NCBI RefSeq assembly: GCF_030433685.1
Contig: NZ_JAROCF010000001.1
Location: forward strand, 124,001-188,000
Source: Leifsonia williamsii
Lineage (GTDB): Bacteria > Actinomycetota > Actinomycetes > Actinomycetales > Microbacteriaceae
DNA length: 64,000 nucleotides
Direction of reading: 5' to 3'
In this document: positions 8,429 through 17,725 of the stretch, piece by piece
Layout of the letters: each line of letters starts with the position of its first letter
Numbering within the stretch: position 1 is the first letter of the stretch
Notes under the pieces: model-generated
The model's input: the letters and a program-made list of their open reading frames with translations, nothing else
Databases searched by the model: none
Told to the model about the DNA's origin: nothing
Position numbers and translations under genes: made by a program

Positions 8429-8485
8429 ACATTCGGCACGAATGTAAGGAAAGACGCGACCTAACCGCACATTCGGCACGAATGT
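8429..8485. promoter_or_regulatory. Twin 17-bp palindromes upstream of the riboswitch
   Basis: ACATTCG-gca-CGAATGT occurs twice, at 8429-8445 and 8469-8485, as perfect palindromes inside a 23-bp direct repeat (8424-8446 and 8464-8486), centres exactly 40 bp apart. The spacing is close to four helical turns, so two dimers could bind the same DNA face. They sit upstream of the exchanger transcript and just after the GH13 gene, so they probably form its promoter/operator. The cognate regulator is not identifiable here. The remaining DNA of the 455-bp gene-free stretch 8056-8510 is the riboswitch leader. Confidence 0.6.
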
Positions 8486-8488
8486 ATC

Positions 8489-8505
8489 GCGCCGGCGACC
8501 GGCGC
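8489..8505 (-). terminator. Short GC hairpin just after the GH13 gene
   Basis: GCGCCGG-cga-CCGGCGC forms a perfect 7-bp stem 6 bp beyond the GH13 stop codon. There is no U-tract on the minus strand, so termination is only plausible. Confidence 0.35.
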
Positions 8506-8510
8506 AGGTT

Positions 8511-10817
8511 TCAGGCCCCCGCGACCTCCTCCGCCGCCCGCCGCAGCACGAAGAACTTCGCGCCGTAGGCACCGATGCTGAGGGGGAAGCTGCGGAGGTT
8601 GTCCACGGTCCCGATCTCCTGGTCGTCGGCGGCGTCGACGACCGCGGCGCCCTTGGGCAGGGCGTCGGAGCGGACGGTGCCGTCGACATCCTCGGAGCTC
8701 ATGTTGAGCACGGTCAGCTGCACCTGCGGCAGGCCGTAGTCGTCGAGCGTCTCGAGCTCGTGCACCAGGACGAGGAGGCCCGGGTGCGCCACGTCGGGCA
8801 CGTCGACCTGGCGCGCGCTCGCGATACCGGAGCGGGAGCGGATGCGCAGCAGCTCGCCCAGCCGGCTCGCGAACGAGTCGGCGTCCTTCAGCTGCTCGGG
8901 CAGCGGACCGTACAGGGAGCGGGCGCGCGGCATCCCGGACGCCGAGCGCTCCGCCTCCGGCGCGAGGCCGAGCAGGTCGTGCGCGCCGCGCTCGACCCAG
9001 CGGGTGTCGCCCTCGGCGATCAGCTCGGCGACCTCCTCCTGCGGCAGGGTCAGAGCGCCGAGCAGGTCCCACCCGGACAGCGCGAACACGCCCGGCTGCC
9101 ACGCGTTGAAGGCCGCGAGCAGCAGGTGCGCGTCCCGGATCGCCGGAACGTCGGCCTCGGTGATCGAGTCGAGGGTCGCGTGGCCGCGGGTCGCCGCGAT
9201 GAGGGAGGCCGTGGTGCAGGCGATCCCGTTCGTCGTGAACACGAGGTTGTAGTCGGCCGTCGGCGCGGTGAGCGCATCGGTGAGGTCGGCCCGGATGATC
9301 TCGGCGAGCTCGCCTCCGGTGATCTCCTGGTACCGGAACGGGTAGATGTCGTCCCGGTGCAGGGTCGCCCAGTGCACCAGCTCGTAGGTGAGCTCGTCGT
9401 GATTCTGCAGCCCGTGCACGAGGCTGACCGGCTCGACCCCCAGCTCGAGGGAGGTGCGCAGCGTCAGCCGCAGGAACTCCGTGTCGCCGGTCGCGAGCGC
9501 GTGGTGGTACGCCGGCCGGTTGATGAAGTCGTACGACAGGTCGGCGCCGACAGCGCCCGTGTCGCGGATGTCCTCCACGGTCAGGTTGAGCTCCTGGAAG
9601 GTGAAGCCGCCGACCTTGCGCACCATGCCCGCGATGACGTGGTTGGCCGCGTGCGAGAGCGGGTGCCCCTCCGACCAGGCGGGCAGCCCCTCCGCGCTCT
9701 TCTCGACGCCGAGGAACCCGTTGGCGTCGAGCCGCAGGGCGCTCGTGCCCAGGTCGCCGAGCGAGTGGAGGGCGTCGCCGATCACCAGCCGCATCCCCGA
9801 GAACGTCGGGTCGAGCCAGTTGACCGAGGGCTGCCCCTCCTTGAAGTAGTGGAGGTACACCCAGCGCCGCGTGACGCCGTCGACCCCCACGACCGGCGCG
9901 GTGACGCTCCAGTTGGTCTCCTTGACGCCGGGCGCGAAGAAGATGACGCGCTGCAGCTCGCCGATGATGTAGCCGCGGGCCGCGAGCGCGGCCTCGGTGT
10001 CGGCGTCGAGGTTGACGGAGTCGCGGTGCTCGGGGACCGTCGGCAGGAGGTGCCACTCCTCGGGCGGGATCTCGACCATGTGGTAGATGCCCGGGTAGTC
10101 CTTGTACGCCATCTCGGCCAGCCGGAAGTCGGCTCCCTTGCCGGTGTGACCCGGCACGATGTCGTCGATGACGACGCCGCCGTGCTCCTCGGCGACATCG
10201 GTCATCCGGCGGAAGGTCTCCTCGTCGCCGAAGATCGGGTCGATCTGCGTGCCGATCCGGTCGAAGTGCCCGTCGACGCTCGGCGTCTCCTGCCAGCCGC
10301 GGATGCCGCCGGCCCGCTTCACCGGCCCGGTGTGCACGCCGTTGATGCCGATCGCCTCGAACGCGCTCCACAGCTCGGGATCGGCGAGCGCGTTCAGGAA
10401 CGACTCGCCGGGCCGCGTGATGAGCGAGATCGGGTACGCGGTGAACCACACGTCGGAGGTCGACACCGCGCGCCGGGCGTCCGGCCGCGCGTACGGGTTG
10501 CGCCACATGCTCGGCGACCCGGACAGCTGCCGGCTGAGCACGTCGGCGTCCTTGAGCATGGACTGCCGCACCAGCCACTCCACGTACGCCGGGTTCAGCC
10601 CGTTCGCCGCACGAGGGTCGGAGAAGCTGCGCCGCAGGGTGCCGCTGCGGAGGTTCGCGCGCGGCCGCAGACGGCGCGGCCGGGCCGGGTACAGCTGCTC
10701 GTCGTAGGTGATCTCGGGGGCGTCCTGCTCGTCGTCCTCCTCGGACTCCGGCACCTGCCCCTCCACCTCGAGCGCATCCGCCACCCGCTCCGGGCTCTCG
10801 ACGATCTCGTCGTCCAC
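8511..10817 (-). CDS. GH13 alpha-amylase-family protein, trehalose-synthase-like
   Basis: 768 residues from a GTG at 10817, chosen because GGGAGAGGAG precedes it; the longer frame to 10931 lacks a site. After an acidic N-terminal tail of about 50 residues comes a GH13 TIM barrel. Conserved region II is LRLDANG (nucleophile Asp about 362), region III FTFQELN (acid/base Glu), region IV GLQNHDE (transition-state Asp). [14 protein letters not shown] matches region I. The closest functional analogues are maltosyl-transferring or trehalose-forming enzymes (maltose to trehalose), but the C-terminal part differs enough that another alpha-glucoside could be the substrate. It stands alone with its own promoter. 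Confidence 0.75.
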   Translation of the reverse strand: MDDEIVESPERVADALEVEGQVPESEEDDEQDAPEITYDEQLYPARPRRLRPRANLRSGTLRRSFSDPRAANGLNPAYVEWLVRQSMLKDADVLSRQLSGSPSMWRNPYARPDARRAVSTSDVWFTAYPISLITRPGESFLNALADPELWSAFEAIGINGVHTGPVKRAGGIRGWQETPSVDGHFDRIGTQIDPIFGDEETFRRMTDVAEEHGGVVIDDIVPGHTGKGADFRLAEMAYKDYPGIYHMVEIPPEEWHLLPTVPEHRDSVNLDADTEAALAARGYIIGELQRVIFFAPGVKETNWSVTAPVVGVDGVTRRWVYLHYFKEGQPSVNWLDPTFSGMRLVIGDALHSLGDLGTSALRLDANGFLGVEKSAEGLPAWSEGHPLSHAANHVIAGMVRKVGGFTFQELNLTVEDIRDTGAVGADLSYDFINRPAYHHALATGDTEFLRLTLRTSLELGVEPVSLVHGLQNHDELTYELVHWATLHRDDIYPFRYQEITGGELAEIIRADLTDALTAPTADYNLVFTTNGIACTTASLIAATRGHATLDSITEADVPAIRDAHLLLAAFNAWQPGVFALSGWDLLGALTLPQEEVAELIAEGDTRWVERGAHDLLGLAPEAERSASGMPRARSLYGPLPEQLKDADSFASRLGELLRIRSRSGIASARQVDVPDVAHPGLLVLVHELETLDDYGLPQVQLTVLNMSSEDVDGTVRSDALPKGAAVVDAADDQEIGTVDNLRSFPLSIGAYGAKFFVLRRAAEEVAGA

Positions 10818-11034
10818 CTGGGCTCCTCTCCCGTACGTCGTAACAACCCTATTCAGCCCGCATCGGAAGCGCAGGCCAAGGGGTCTCTCCGAGATAGTGA
10901 TGAGAAGGGTCACGCGAATGTGACATTTCACATGTGAACTGATTGTGTTCCTTCAGAGTTGCGGATCTCGTCGCTCCCAGGCACGTGGGCATGGGACACG
11001 TCCGCTCCGTTCGACGACGAACGAGAGGAAGAGC
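10818..11034. promoter_or_regulatory. Divergent intergenic region with palindromes
   Basis: 217 bp between the GH13 gene and the secreted protein. TTCACATGTGAA at 10927-10938 is a perfect 12-bp palindrome midway. CGTTCG-acga-CGAACG at 11008-11023 is a small hairpin next to the ribosome-binding site GAGAGGA of the rightward gene. I see no confident -35/-10 pair. Confidence 0.4.
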
Positions 11035-11976
11035 ATGCGTCGTTCAAAAATGCTGGGGGTCATCGCTGCTGCCGCTGGAGTCGCGGGGCAGCTGACCGGA
11101 TTCGCCTGGGCTGATGCCGACGAGGTCACGACCGCGAACGCCATCGCCGCCGTGCAGGAGGCCGCACCGGACGTGATGGCCGATGCTGCCGACGCCCCGG
11201 AGGCCGCGGATGTTGCTTTCCCGGTACAAGCTGAGCATGGCATCGAAATGGGTGGTGACGCCGATCCGATCACCATCGGGTTGCCTTTTGCCGAGGCGGC
11301 CTCCGACGCGATGGAATCGGACGTCACCGGCGTGGTCGTCTATGACAACAAGAACGGATCAGCCACGGTTCCGGTCCCGCTCGAGGATGGTGGCGTTCAG
11401 ATCAACACGGTGATCTCAGGCCCTGACGCGCCCGCCCGTTACGACTATCCGATCGATCTTCCCGAGGGACACTCGATGCGGTTGAACGACGATGGGTCAG
11501 TGTGGGTTCTCGACGCATCGGGCGTCCCGACCGTGGGAATCGCCGCCCCCTGGGCGAAGGATGCGACCGGGCGGCCGGTTCCTACGCACTTCGAGATCAG
11601 GCAGAACGTTCTCGCCCAGGTGGTCGACTTCACGAGCGGCACCGCATTCCCGGTCGTTGCTGATCCGAGTGTGTCTTACTACTCGTACAACTGCGTGTCG
11701 CCGACCGGCAGCAGCTATTTCATGAAGCCCGGCGAGAACCTCGTCAACTGCAAGGGCAGCTACCTGCAGAAGTACATCAGCGGCAAGATGGTCAAGTCCG
11801 TCGGGCTGAAGTACAACGGCGGCGCGAAGGTGAAAGTGACCGGCGCGGGCTGGTGCGTCGCGTCGCTCACCGGCGCCGTGCCCCTGGCGTTCTACCCGCC
11901 GACAGCCACCTTCATGTGGTCACTCACCGCTGGATCGGCGCTTCTCGGCGTCTACGGCAGCTGCAAGGGCTTCTAG
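11035..11976 (+). CDS. Secreted protein of unknown function
   Basis: 313 residues from the ATG at 11035, preceded by GAACGAGAGGA; the upstream in-frame codon at 10945 lacks a site. The first 28 residues form a signal peptide (MRRSKMLGVIAAAAGVAGQL, ending WADA). The middle contains YDYPIDLPEGHSMRLNDDG, then HFEIRQNVLAQVVDF and FPVVADPSV; a VVADP element of this type recurs in many uncharacterised actinobacterial secreted proteins. The C-terminus (GWCVASLTGAVPLAFYPPTA to VYGSCKGF) is hydrophobic with paired Cys. Base composition is less GC-rich than its neighbours. A small membrane protein follows directly after its stop, so the two probably work together. No function can be named. Confidence 0.7.
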   Translation: MRRSKMLGVIAAAAGVAGQLTGFAWADADEVTTANAIAAVQEAAPDVMADAADAPEAADVAFPVQAEHGIEMGGDADPITIGLPFAEAASDAMESDVTGVVVYDNKNGSATVPVPLEDGGVQINTVISGPDAPARYDYPIDLPEGHSMRLNDDGSVWVLDASGVPTVGIAAPWAKDATGRPVPTHFEIRQNVLAQVVDFTSGTAFPVVADPSVSYYSYNCVSPTGSSYFMKPGENLVNCKGSYLQKYISGKMVKSVGLKYNGGAKVKVTGAGWCVASLTGAVPLAFYPPTATFMWSLTAGSALLGVYGSCKGF

Positions 11977-12390
11977 GTGACCGGCATGAGCAACACTCGC
12001 GCAACCACCCGGATGACGGGACACGTTCCGCGACACATCTGGTTCCACCTCCTCCTGGCGGCATTTGCCGCGGGGGCGATCGTCGCCTTCGCGTCGGTGC
12101 CGCTTCGGATGAGCGGTCTCGTCTCATTCCTGACCGTCATCGTAGCGATCACGGTCGACCGATCCACCCGGTTCATCGGTGGCACCCGACCCAGGGGCCG
12201 GCGTGCGACCACGTATTCGGTCCTGGCCGGACTCCTCTTCGTCGTTTCCTTGGGCCTCGCCGTCGCCGCCGCACACTTCGGCGAGGCGCCGTGGGTCGCG
12301 TGGATGCTTGCCGTCGTCGTATTCGTCGTAGCCCTGGCCGGCGCCTGGGTACCGGACGAGGCGGAGCAAGACCCGCCGATCCAACGCTGA
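11977..12390 (+). CDS. Small multi-pass membrane protein
   Basis: 137 residues from the GTG abutting the previous stop codon, or 134 from the ATG at 11986. Four hydrophobic segments (about 22-42, 45-60, 80-98, 104-123) are separated by short basic loops; the C-terminal tail is acidic. Immediate adjacency to the secreted protein gene implies co-transcription; an immunity or export accessory role is possible but nothing proves it. It converges with the frameshifted gene 5 bp away. Confidence 0.6.
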   Translation: MTGMSNTRATTRMTGHVPRHIWFHLLLAAFAAGAIVAFASVPLRMSGLVSFLTVIVAITVDRSTRFIGGTRPRGRRATTYSVLAGLLFVVSLGLAVAAAHFGEAPWVAWMLAVVVFVVALAGAWVPDEAEQDPPIQR

Positions 12391-12395
12391 CGCCC

Positions 12396-12724
12396 CTAAC
12401 GCCCCAGGGTCAGCTCCGGCTTCCACTGCGGCGAGCGCACCGCCGCGCGCAGCCGCTTGAGGGCGGCCGGTGTCGCCGTCGCCGGGTAGAGGGACACCAG
12501 GAGGCTGTCGCGGAGCCGGGAGTGCTCTTTCGAGGTCGACGGGTCAAGGCCCGCGACCTCCGCGAAGACGCTCTCGAACTCCGGGAGTTCGGTCTCCGCC
12601 TCCGCCGTGCTGGGAGGCGGCGAGCGCGCATGCGAGCGATCCATTCGCGTTGGGTCTGGGCCTTGCACTTCGGCCAGCGGGCGAGGAAGCCGGCGACGTC
12701 GCCCGCCTCGGCATCCTCGGTCAT
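12396..12724 (-). pseudogene. Small gene apparently broken by a frameshift
   Basis: Coding character changes frame within this stretch. From the ATG at 12724 one frame gives a plausible start (MTEDAEAGDVAGFLARWPKC, then REWIARMRA) and turns Arg-rich nonsense near 12625. A second frame takes over there and reads ELPEFESVFAEVAGLDPSTS, ending WKPELTLGR at 12396. Joining them near the Arg-Ala codons at about 12625 gives about 110 residues, as if one base were lost. It lies 35 bp downstream of the FGGY kinase on the same strand. A sequencing error or a real mutation would look the same. The family is not recognised. Confidence 0.55.
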
Positions 12725-12759
12725 GCGGCTCCCCTCCGTGGGCGGAACGGGCCTCGATC

Positions 12760-14205
12760 CTACCGCAGGAGGCGGTCGCAGGCCTCGCGGTAGCGGGCGT
12801 ACGCGGCCACGATCTCCGCAGCCTCGACGTCGTCTGCCGGCCGGATCGGCGGCTCTGCCGCCGCCGACACGTCGCCGAGCGTCCAGAGGCCCGCCCCGAC
12901 GGCGGCCAGCGCCACCGCCCCGCGTGCAGAGCCTCCCTCGACCCGGACGACGTCGACCTCCGGACCGACGGCCGCTGCGAAGGTGCGGCACCACTCCGCC
13001 GAGCGCGTGACCCCGCCGACGATGCGCAGCTCACGCGGGGTGCCGACCACGTCCACGACCGCCTTCACTGCATCGGCGCAGGCGAAGGCGACCCCCTCGA
13101 GCACCGCCCGGGCGAGGTGCGCTGAGCCGTGCCGCTCCTCCTGGCCGATGAAGGCGGCCCGAGCGCGATCGTTCTTGATCGGGACCGTGGAGCCGAACAT
13201 GAACGGCAGATACGTCAGTCCCGCGCTCCCCGCTGGAGCCTGGATGACGGCATCACCGATCGGGGAGCCGGCCAGCAGCGTGCGCTCCGCCCACCGGATG
13301 CTCGCGCCGGCGGCATAGAGCGAGGCCATCGTGACGAAGCTCTCGCCGGTGGCCGAGAGGAAGACGAACCCGGCGCCCGGGTCCGGGAGCGGCGAGAGGC
13401 CCATGATTTGGGCCGCCGTGCCCACGTTCACGCTGATCTGGTCGGAGGCGACGACCCCGGAGCCCAGCACGACCGCCGGCACGTCGCCGGCGCCCGCGAT
13501 CACGGGTGTGCCCATGACAAGACCGGTGGCGGCGGCAGCAGCAGTCGTGATAGCGCCGGCCATCTCCTCCGGTCGCAGCACCTCGGGAGCGAGGGCGGGG
13601 TCGGCCCCGACGGTCTCCCACAGCTCGCGCCGCCACTCGCGCGTGGTCACGTCGTACAGCAGGGTGCCCGCCGCGTCCGTCCGGTCGGTCGCCCACCGGC
13701 CGGTCAAGCGGAAGCGGAGGTAGTCCTTCGCCAGCACGAGGCGCCGCGCGCGGGCGAGCGCGTCCGGGTGACGCTCGGCGAACCAGGCGAGCTTGGGGGC
13801 GGTGAACGCGTCGACCACGTCGTTGCCCGTGTGCCGGCGGAACGCCGGGTCACCGCCGAGTCGCCGCGTCTGCTCGGCGACACGGCGATCGGCCCAGGTC
13901 ATGGCCGGCGCGACCGGCTCGTCGTCCGCTCCGATCAGGAGGAGGGAGTGCATGTGACCCGACATCCCGACGGCCCGGACGGCCGACGCGTCGAGCCCAT
14001 CGAGCGCCGAGCGCAGTGCCGCGACCGCCGCCTCCCACCAGTCCGCGGGGTCCTGCTCGTGGGCGCCCGGCTCGGGAGACCGGGTGGGGTACTCGCGCAC
14101 CGCGTCGGCGACCGGACGCCCCGTCGCGGCGTCGACGACCAGCACCTTCAGAGCGGTGGTGCCGGCGTCGACGCCCACGACGAGGCCGTCAGGGTGAGCG
14201 GTCAC
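12760..14205 (-). CDS. FGGY-family carbohydrate kinase (xylulokinase-like)
   Basis: 481 residues from a GTG at 14205, 2 bp beyond the upstream gene's TGA. The ATP-binding fold opens with LVVGVDAGTTALKVLVVD (phosphate 1 motif). MSGHMHSLLLI and TWADRR are typical of xylulokinases, and the GG-containing motif LRIVGGVTRSAEWCRTFAAA is the adenosine site. The enzyme phosphorylates a ketose or polyol using ATP. Its place at the end of the ABC uptake operon, directly after the TIM-barrel isomerase, fits a route of uptake, isomerisation and phosphorylation. The exact sugar is not determined; xylulose is only one option. Confidence 0.88.
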   Translation of the reverse strand: MTAHPDGLVVGVDAGTTALKVLVVDAATGRPVADAVREYPTRSPEPGAHEQDPADWWEAAVAALRSALDGLDASAVRAVGMSGHMHSLLLIGADDEPVAPAMTWADRRVAEQTRRLGGDPAFRRHTGNDVVDAFTAPKLAWFAERHPDALARARRLVLAKDYLRFRLTGRWATDRTDAAGTLLYDVTTREWRRELWETVGADPALAPEVLRPEEMAGAITTAAAAATGLVMGTPVIAGAGDVPAVVLGSGVVASDQISVNVGTAAQIMGLSPLPDPGAGFVFLSATGESFVTMASLYAAGASIRWAERTLLAGSPIGDAVIQAPAGSAGLTYLPFMFGSTVPIKNDRARAAFIGQEERHGSAHLARAVLEGVAFACADAVKAVVDVVGTPRELRIVGGVTRSAEWCRTFAAAVGPEVDVVRVEGGSARGAVALAAVGAGLWTLGDVSAAAEPPIRPADDVEAAEIVAAYARYREACDRLLR

Positions 14206-14207
14206 TC

Positions 14208-15155
14208 TCAGGCGGCCCGCTCGCGCTGGGTTGTGAAGCCGTACTCGCGCAGGAAGTCGAGCGACTCCTCCGCGACCCGGTCGAAGTTCGACAGGCCGAT
14301 GCCGGCCGGCTCGCCGACCCCGATCGGGCCGCCGACCTGCCAGCCCTCCCACTCGACGCTCACGAAGCCGTCGAAGTCGATCTCGGCCAGGGTGTCGAAC
14401 GTCTCGCGGAAGTCGACGAGGCCGCCGCCGAACCAGATGTGGTTGGTGTTCACGATCGTGGGGAGGCCGACCTCGTCCTTGATCTGCACGATGTCGATGT
14501 ACTTCGCGAGGCGCTTGATGCCCTGCGGCACGGTCATGAACGGCTTGACGGCGACGTAGAAGGCGCCGGTGTCCATGGTCATGCGGAGGTTGGAGGCGCC
14601 GATCTCGTCGAACATCCGCTCCACCGACTCCACCTTGTTGAGGATGGTGCCCTGCAGCAGCTCGATGCTGACGTTGAGGTCGAGCGTCGCCGCGTAGTCG
14701 CAGACCTCGGTGATGGCCTCCTTGGCCTGGCGCCACGCCTCCTTGCGAGTCATCAGAACGTTGAGGGGCGGGTCGTAGTAGCCGTCGCCGAGCAGCGTGC
14801 AGGCGGACTTCGCGCCGAGGGCCTTTGCGGCGTCGAGGGCCTCCTTGAACGAGGCGATGCCGCGCTCGCGGTCGTACTCGCGCGGGCTGACGAACGTCGT
14901 GTGGTTCGCGACGTAGCCCACCTCGATGCCGGCCGCCTCCGCCGCCGCCTTGGTGTCGGCCAGGCGCTGTTGGTACTCGGCCTGCGGGCCGTTCTTCAGG
15001 TGGCCGAGCAGGAAGTCGACGGCGTCGTACCCGTAGTCGGCCACCTTGGTCGCCGTCTCGGCCGAGGTCAGGTCGCCCCAGGAGTTCCAGGCCGGACCGG
15101 CGGCCTCCAGGCGGCCCCACGGCATGTTCGGCCAGACTTCGAAGCTGATCTTCAT
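14208..15155 (-). CDS. TIM-barrel sugar (phosphate) isomerase/epimerase
   Basis: 315 residues from the ATG at 15155, preceded by AAGGAAGAG. The AP endonuclease 2-like TIM barrel is recognisable by VSIELLQG (metal-binding Glu), MTMDTGAFYVA, YIDIVQIKDEVGL and FVSVEWEGWQVGG, which give the Glu-Asp-His-Glu metal ligands of D-tagatose 3-epimerase/xylose-isomerase-like enzymes. It probably interconverts the imported ketose or its phosphate before the kinase acts. It sits between the SIS protein and the kinase in the sugar operon. Confidence 0.85.
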   Translation of the reverse strand: MKISFEVWPNMPWGRLEAAGPAWNSWGDLTSAETATKVADYGYDAVDFLLGHLKNGPQAEYQQRLADTKAAAEAAGIEVGYVANHTTFVSPREYDRERGIASFKEALDAAKALGAKSACTLLGDGYYDPPLNVLMTRKEAWRQAKEAITEVCDYAATLDLNVSIELLQGTILNKVESVERMFDEIGASNLRMTMDTGAFYVAVKPFMTVPQGIKRLAKYIDIVQIKDEVGLPTIVNTNHIWFGGGLVDFRETFDTLAEIDFDGFVSVEWEGWQVGGPIGVGEPAGIGLSNFDRVAEESLDFLREYGFTTQRERAA

Positions 15156-15198
15156 CGTGTTTCTCTTCCTTGTTTCGTTTCTCGTGCGGGAGGCGGTG

Positions 15199-15951
15199 CT
15201 AGATGTGCGGGATGCGGTCGCGGAACCGGTCGGCCAGCGCCCTGTTGTGCTCGGCCGCGCCGGGCATCCCGGCACTGAGGTAGATGTCGGGCTGCGCTCC
15301 GCCCTCGGACTGCAGGGCGAGCGCCTCCACGATCACGGCGTTCAGCAGGGCGATGCCGACGGCGCTGGAGCCCGGCCCGGCCTTGGGCAGGCCCGGCGCG
15401 ATGGAGACGAGCGCGTCTCCGGGTGGGCAGTGGTTGTCGAGCACGATGTCGGCCACGTCGTGGAGGCGTCGCCCCGGCGCGCTGGTCGAGCGTGCGTACG
15501 CCACGGACGTGATCGCGATGACCGGGAGGTCCCGACGCTTGGCCGCCAGCGCGACCTCGATCGGCAGGGCGTTCGAGCCCGAGTTGGAGACGACCAGCAT
15601 CGCGTCGACGCCCGAGCGGATCGGATAGTGGCCGAGGATGTCCTCCGCGTGCCCCTCCTGGCGCTCCAGCTCGGTGCTGCGCTGGGCGCTCACGTGCAGC
15701 ATGTAGTCGTCCTGCAGGATGGGCGAGATGCGCGCCGACCCTCCCGCCCGGTAGAACGCCTCCTCGGCGAACACGTGCGAGTGGCCGCTGCCGAAGACGT
15801 ACAGGATGCCGTCGCGGTCGAACGTGTCGGCCACCGTCTTCGCCGCGCGCAGGACGGCCGGCAGCTCGGCCTGCGCGGCCTCGGCGAGCACCTCCTGGAC
15901 GCGGCTCAGATACACCTCGGACGTGCTGGTGGACTCGGTGATGACGGTCAC
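15199..15951 (-). CDS. SIS-domain protein of the UPF0309 type
   Basis: 250 residues from a GTG at 15951 that overlaps the TGA of the upstream permease. YVFGSGHSHVFAEEAFYRAG near residue 50 is the signature of UPF0309 proteins, and LVVSNSGSNALPIEVALAAK is the SIS sugar-phosphate loop. SIS domains bind phosphosugars as isomerases or regulators; UPF0309 members have no agreed reaction. Its location between transporter and isomerase genes implies that it acts on the imported sugar or its phosphate. Confidence 0.85.
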   Translation of the reverse strand: MTVITESTSTSEVYLSRVQEVLAEAAQAELPAVLRAAKTVADTFDRDGILYVFGSGHSHVFAEEAFYRAGGSARISPILQDDYMLHVSAQRSTELERQEGHAEDILGHYPIRSGVDAMLVVSNSGSNALPIEVALAAKRRDLPVIAITSVAYARSTSAPGRRLHDVADIVLDNHCPPGDALVSIAPGLPKAGPGSSAVGIALLNAVIVEALALQSEGGAQPDIYLSAGMPGAAEHNRALADRFRDRIPHI

Positions 15952-16778
15952 TTGGTGGCTCCCGCGATCAGGCCGCCCACGAAGTAGCGGCCGACGAACA
16001 GGAACAGCACCACGGTCGGGATCAGCGTGGAGACGGTGCCCGCCATGACCAGGCCCCAGTTGACCGTGTACTGGCCGACGAGGGCGCTGAGCCCGATGGG
16101 CAGCGTCTTGAGCGTGTCGCTGACGATGAACTGCGAGGCGAAGACGAACTCCGTCCACGAGTACACGAACGAGTACACCGCGACGGTGGCGACGCCCGGC
16201 GCCATGAGCGGCAGGACGACCTGCACCATCGTGCGGAGCGGCCCCGCGCCGTCGATCGACGCGGCCTCGTCGAGCTCGGCCGGGATGGAGTGGATGAAGC
16301 CGCGCAGCAGCCACGTACAGAACGGCGCCGTGAAGGCGACGTTCACCAGCACGAGCCCGGCGTAGCTGTCGATCAGGCCGAGACCGGCGAGCGTCTTGTA
16401 GAGCGGGACGATGAGCAGCGTCCCCGGGATCATGTACGACACGAGCACGATGCCGGCGATCTTGCCGCTGCCCGGCACCTGCAGCCGGTACAGCCCGTAC
16501 GCCGCGGCGAGCGACACGATCAGCGTCACGACCGTGGTGGCGACGCCGACGATGATGCTGTTGCGCAGGTAGACGCCGTAGTCGGTGGTCAAGAAGAGCT
16601 GCTCGAAGTTCGACAGCGTGAACGACTGCGGGAACCAGGTCGGCACGGCCTGCAGGATCTCCTGCCTGCCCTTGAACGCCGAGCTCAGCACCCAGTAGAG
16701 CGGCCCGAGGACGAGGATCGTCAGCACGATCATCGCCAACAGCGCGGGGAGGCGGTTCAGGCGCAGCGTGGCCCTCAT
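15948..16778 (-). CDS. Carbohydrate ABC transporter permease, MalG type
   Basis: 276 residues, six hydrophobic segments. The EAA loop that contacts the ATPase is ELDEAASIDGAGPLRTMVQVVLP, in short form EAASIDGAGP at about residues 180-189. The ATG overlaps the TGA of the other permease (ATGA), so the two subunits are translationally coupled. It forms the membrane channel with the MalF-type partner. No ATP-binding subunit is encoded nearby; as in many actinobacteria a shared MsmK-type ATPase elsewhere probably energises it. Confidence 0.92.
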   Translation of the reverse strand: MRATLRLNRLPALLAMIVLTILVLGPLYWVLSSAFKGRQEILQAVPTWFPQSFTLSNFEQLFLTTDYGVYLRNSIIVGVATTVVTLIVSLAAAYGLYRLQVPGSGKIAGIVLVSYMIPGTLLIVPLYKTLAGLGLIDSYAGLVLVNVAFTAPFCTWLLRGFIHSIPAELDEAASIDGAGPLRTMVQVVLPLMAPGVATVAVYSFVYSWTEFVFASQFIVSDTLKTLPIGLSALVGQYTVNWGLVMAGTVSTLIPTVVLFLFVGRYFVGGLIAGATK

Positions 16779-17725
16779 GCGAAGTCCTTCGGTCGGGCGA
16801 AGCGCACGAACAGCACTCCGGCGATGGCGAGCACGATCACGGTCAGCACGCTCGCTGCCGCGGCCTCGCTGGACCGGAATGCGCTGAACGCGGTGTCGTA
16901 GATGTAGACCGGCATCGTCGTGGTCGCGCCGGCAGGGCCGCCCTTGGTGGTCAGGTAGATCGTGTCGAGCACGTTGAACGACCACAGCGAGCCGACCAGG
17001 CCGAGCGCGAAGAGCACCGGCTGGAGGAGCGGGAAGGTCACCGACCAGAACGTCCGCCAGGCGTTCGCGCCGTCCATCTTGGCGGCCTCGAGCACCTCGT
17101 GGGGCACGGTCGCGAGCGCGCCGTAGATGACGACCGCGCTGAGCGGGAACCAGTGCCAGCTGTTGACGAGGATGACGGTGAGGAGGGCGACAGGGCCGTC
17201 CGCGAACGGGGCGCCGATGTCGATCCCGACGCCGGCGAAGATCTTGTGGATGATGCCGTACTGGGAGTTGAGCAGCCACTGCCAGATCACCGCGACCGCC
17301 ACGGTCGGCACGACCCACGGCAGCACCAGCCAGGTGCGGGCGCTGCGCGACCACCAATTGCTGCGCTGCAGCAGCAGCGCGGTGGCGAACGCGAGAATCG
17401 TCTGCACGATCATGTTCACGATCAGCCAGATGCCGGAGCGGCCGAGCGCCGACCAGAACTTCTCGTCGGTCAGCACCTTCGCGTACGTCTCGAAGCCGAC
17501 GAAGTCCGCCGGGCTGCCGATCACGCGCTGATCCTGAAGGCTGGTCACCACCGCATTGACCAGGGGGAAGGCGATGACGACGGCCATGATGATGACGATC
17601 GGCGCGACCAGCGCGTAGCCGAGCACCTTCGTCGAGGCGGACATCTGGCGTCCGCCGGCCGCCGCCGAGCGGCGCGGACGGACCGAAGCCGTCCGCGCCA
17701 CCCGGGTCGTTGCAGGAGCGGTCAT
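16775..17725 (-). CDS. Carbohydrate ABC transporter permease, MalF type
   Basis: 316 residues from the ATG at 17725, which overlaps the binding-protein TGA. A basic, Ala-rich N-terminal tail precedes the first membrane segment (YALVAPIVIIMAVVIAF) and five more follow. The EAA motif is EVLEAAKMDGANAWRTFWSV, about residues 208-227. It pairs with the MalG-type permease for sugar import. Confidence 0.92.
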   Translation of the reverse strand: MTAPATTRVARTASVRPRRSAAAGGRQMSASTKVLGYALVAPIVIIMAVVIAFPLVNAVVTSLQDQRVIGSPADFVGFETYAKVLTDEKFWSALGRSGIWLIVNMIVQTILAFATALLLQRSNWWSRSARTWLVLPWVVPTVAVAVIWQWLLNSQYGIIHKIFAGVGIDIGAPFADGPVALLTVILVNSWHWFPLSAVVIYGALATVPHEVLEAAKMDGANAWRTFWSVTFPLLQPVLFALGLVGSLWSFNVLDTIYLTTKGGPAGATTTMPVYIYDTAFSAFRSSEAAAASVLTVIVLAIAGVLFVRFARPKDFA

